Assembly: GCA_022844045.1 (NCBI GenBank)
Contig: JALHMM010000050.1
Span: forward strand, 1 to 44,876
DNA length: 44,876 nt
Source: Reyranellaceae bacterium
Lineage (GTDB): Bacteria; Pseudomonadota; Alphaproteobacteria; Reyranellales; Reyranellaceae
Reading direction: 5' to 3'
The notes below the pieces were generated by a model. The model had not been told where the DNA came from and did no database searches. It saw only the letters and a list, made by a program, of their open reading frames with translations. Below, piece after piece: positions 43,236 to 44,876 of the stretch. The first letter of the stretch is position 1. Each line of letters starts with the position of its first letter. A program made the translations under genes and the position numbers.

Positions 43236-43682
43236 ATGAGCATCCTGCAGCCGATGCACGGCTACTACCTCGAAGATCTCTCGGTCGGCATGTCGGCGGT
43301 ATTCGGCAAGACCGTCACCGAGGCCGACATCATGGCCTTCGCCGGCGTGTCGGGCGACACCAACCCGATCCACCTGCACGCCGATTTCGCCAAGGCCTCG
43401 CGCTTCGGCGAGCGCATCGCGCACGGCATGCTGAGCGCGGCCTTCATCTCGACCGTGGTCGGCACCAAGCTGCCCGGGCCGGGCTCGATCTACGTCTCGC
43501 AGTCGCTGAACTTCAAGGCGCCGGTCAAGATCGGCGACACGGTGACGGCGCGCTGCGAGATCGTCGAGATCGTGCCCGATCGCAAGCGCATCAAGCTCAA
43601 GACCGAATGCCTGTGCGGCGACAAGGTGGTGCTCGACGGCGAGGCGGTGATCCTCGTGCCGACACGGCCGAAATCCGTTTGA
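43236..43682 (+). CDS. MaoC-like (R)-specific hydratase
   Basis: A 148-residue hotdog hydratase. The hydratase-2 motif is present with Asp41 and His46 (SGDTNPIHLHADFA), followed by GERIAHGMLSAAFIS. Such enzymes hydrate trans-2-enoyl-CoA to (R)-3-hydroxyacyl-CoA. Length is typical of a single-domain form. It lies 24 bp after the amidase and 10 bp before ribF, so the three may share a transcript. Given its good active site it could supply hydratase activity that the atypical crotonase may lack. Confidence 0.93.
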   Translation: MSILQPMHGYYLEDLSVGMSAVFGKTVTEADIMAFAGVSGDTNPIHLHADFAKASRFGERIAHGMLSAAFISTVVGTKLPGPGSIYVSQSLNFKAPVKIGDTVTARCEIVEIVPDRKRIKLKTECLCGDKVVLDGEAVILVPTRPKSV

Positions 43683-43692
43683 GGCGCAACGG

Positions 43693-44640
43693 ATGAGCGG
43701 CATCCCCGTCTTCGAGGACTGGCTCGATGTGACCGTGCCGTGGCATGGCGCGGTCGTGCCGCTGGGCAATTTCGACGGCGTGCATCGCGGGCACCAGGTG
43801 CTGATCGGCCACGCCGCCGAGGCCGCCAAGGCGCTCGATGCCCCCGTGGTGGCGCTGACCTTCGAGCCGCATCCGCGCACCTTCTTCGTCAAGGACACCG
43901 CGCCCTTTCGCCTGACCTCGCCGGCCGCCAAGACGCGGTTGCTGGCGCGCTTCGGCGTGCAGGCGGTGCTGGCGCAGCGCTTCGATCCCGATTTCGCCGC
44001 CGTCGCCGCCGAGGATTTCGTCGACGGCATCCTCGTCGCCGGCCTGCGCGCGCGTCACGTCGTGTGCGGCTACGACTTCACCTTCGGTGCGCGCCGCTCC
44101 GGCAATGTCGACATGCTGCAGCGCCTGGGCGCCGAGCGCGGCTTCGCGGTGACGGTGGTGCCGCCGGTGATGCGCGAGGGCGAGATCTATTCCTCGACAC
44201 GCATCCGCGAGGCGCTGCGCGCCGGCATGGTGCGCGAGGCGGCCGACCTGCTGGGCCATCCCTGGGAGATCGAGGGCGCGGTCGAGCAGGGTGACCAGCG
44301 CGGCCGCACCATCGGCTTTCCCACCGCCAATGTGGCGCTGAGCGAATACCTTCGCCCGCGTTTCGGCGTCTACGCCGTGCGCGCCGCGATCGAGGAGAAC
44401 GGCGCGTGGGTATGGCGCGACGCCGTGGCCAATCTCGGCCGGCGCCCGACCTTCGGCAAGCTGCGGGAGAATTTCGAGGTCCACGTGCTGGACTTCGAGG
44501 GCGACCTTTACGGGCGCATGATGCGCGTCGCCCTGGTCGACTTCATCCGCCCGGAGATGAAGTTCGCCGGGCTGGACGCGCTGAAGACCCAGATCGCCGC
44601 CGATCGCGACGCCGCGCGGGAGATCCTGCGCGCCGGCTGA
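43693..44640 (+). CDS. ribF: Bifunctional riboflavin kinase/FMN adenylyltransferase
   Basis: A 315-residue enzyme making FMN and FAD. The N-terminal adenylyltransferase domain (about 20-185) has GNFDGVHRGHQ (25-35) and the YSSTRIREAL segment. The C-terminal kinase domain (about 190-310) has GRTIGFPTANV and NLGRRPTFG. Length is standard. ATG 43693 is 10 bp after the MaoC stop. It can supply cofactor for flavoenzymes such as the dehydrogenase in this window. A nested hairpin repeat follows. Confidence 0.96.
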   Translation: MSGIPVFEDWLDVTVPWHGAVVPLGNFDGVHRGHQVLIGHAAEAAKALDAPVVALTFEPHPRTFFVKDTAPFRLTSPAAKTRLLARFGVQAVLAQRFDPDFAAVAAEDFVDGILVAGLRARHVVCGYDFTFGARRSGNVDMLQRLGAERGFAVTVVPPVMREGEIYSSTRIREALRAGMVREAADLLGHPWEIEGAVEQGDQRGRTIGFPTANVALSEYLRPRFGVYAVRAAIEENGAWVWRDAVANLGRRPTFGKLRENFEVHVLDFEGDLYGRMMRVALVDFIRPEMKFAGLDALKTQIAADRDAAREILRAG

Positions 44641-44644
44641 GCTT

Positions 44645-44876
44645 GGCCCTTCTCCCCGCGAAGGCCAGGGCGATCGCATATGGATCGTTGGCTGCCTTCG
44701 GGCCGCGCCGCTCCAGCGGCGCTCATGATGCGTCGCTGGAGCGACGCGGCCCGAAAACAGTGAAAACCGCTGTCAGGTCGGGGCGCGCCACTCCAGTGGC
44801 GCGTCTTCTCGTTCGTCCGCCGCGCCACTGGAGTGGCGCGCCCCCAGCCTTGAAGGCCATATGCGATCGCCCTGCC
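44645..44876. repeat. Nested palindromic repeat cluster
   Basis: Three nested or side-by-side inverted repeats. The outer one pairs AGGGCGATCGCATATGG (44667-44683) with its exact complement at 44857-44873. The second runs from 44698-44722 to 44730-44755 (core CGCTCCAGCG). The third runs from 44781-44803 to 44821-44843 (core CACTCCAGTG). All four cores are hairpins of related sequence with matched changes in both arms. The left end (CTTCTCCCCGCGAAGG, from 44649) is a truncated copy of the unit at 616-770, as if this cluster had inserted into it. The right side runs off the window. Confidence 0.85.

Noticed and set aside
44667..44873. A CRISPR array at the repeat cluster
   Set aside because: The units are inverted hairpins with mutual complementarity, not direct repeats with regular spacers.

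Overview
The window is high-GC, gene-dense DNA from an alphaproteobacterium. Reasons: a DUF1491 gene, tsaD and hemC back to back, an adrenodoxin-type ferredoxin beside a Rieske oxygenase, several CaiB/BaiF-type (class III) CoA-transferases, oligopeptide-type ABC transporters, and families of palindromic intergenic repeats. A Reyranella- or Rhodospirillales-like soil or water organism would fit, but the genus is an inference. Most genes are metabolic or transport genes. No integrase, transposase, CRISPR array or rRNA was seen, and only one tRNA.

Layout. 1-5.5 kb: end of an unknown gene, DUF1491, an epoxide-hydrolase-like gene coupled to a CoA-transferase, a tiny antitoxin-like ORF divergent from an MFS carrier, a DMT carrier, and tRNA-Gly(CCC) antisense to the carrier's 3' end. 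5.6-8.7 kb: two tandem papain/C39-like cysteine-peptidase-fold proteins of unknown role, then a UMF1-type MFS protein. 8.7-14 kb: two different 2-oxoglutarate oxygenases, tsaD, hemC and a DUF3422 membrane protein. 14.0-14.8 kb: a degenerate stretch holding the C-terminal remnant of a phage terminase large subunit. 14.8-22.8 kb: acyl-CoA metabolism (two CoA-transferases, one a fused double-domain form; a crotonase; an acyl-CoA dehydrogenase; an AhpD/CMD-like protein) with an orphan solute-binding protein. 23.1-28.9 kb: a probable aromatic-ring degradation cluster (LigB-type extradiol dioxygenase, TetR regulator, Rieske oxygenase alpha and beta, ferredoxin, ACMSD-like amidohydrolase, SDR). 29-34.7 kb: an oligopeptide-type ABC importer whose ATPase genes converge on its permease and binding-protein genes.

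34.9-37.2 kb holds what I consider the best find: an operon of DUF488, a mercaptopyruvate-sulfurtransferase-like protein and a GrdB/PrdB-like protein interrupted by one in-frame TGA. The TGA sits where a U-x-x-C redox motif is expected and is followed by a 6-bp hairpin with the geometry of a bacterial SECIS element. I read it as a selenoprotein (Sec162, Cys165), so it should be annotated as one 287-residue gene. 37.2-44.6 kb: two hotdog thioesterases, an ArsR regulator, an MFS carrier, a phosphotransferase/DUF6285 pair, an amidase, a MaoC hydratase and ribF. The last 230 bp is a set of nested hairpin repeats.

How they fit together: the centre looks like uptake and catabolism of an organic acid or aromatic compound. 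The ABC importer and MFS carriers bring substrate in, the Rieske system, SDR and LigB oxidise and open the ring, and CoA-transferases, dehydrogenase, crotonase, MaoC and thioesterases process acyl-CoA products. The substrate cannot be read from the sequence.
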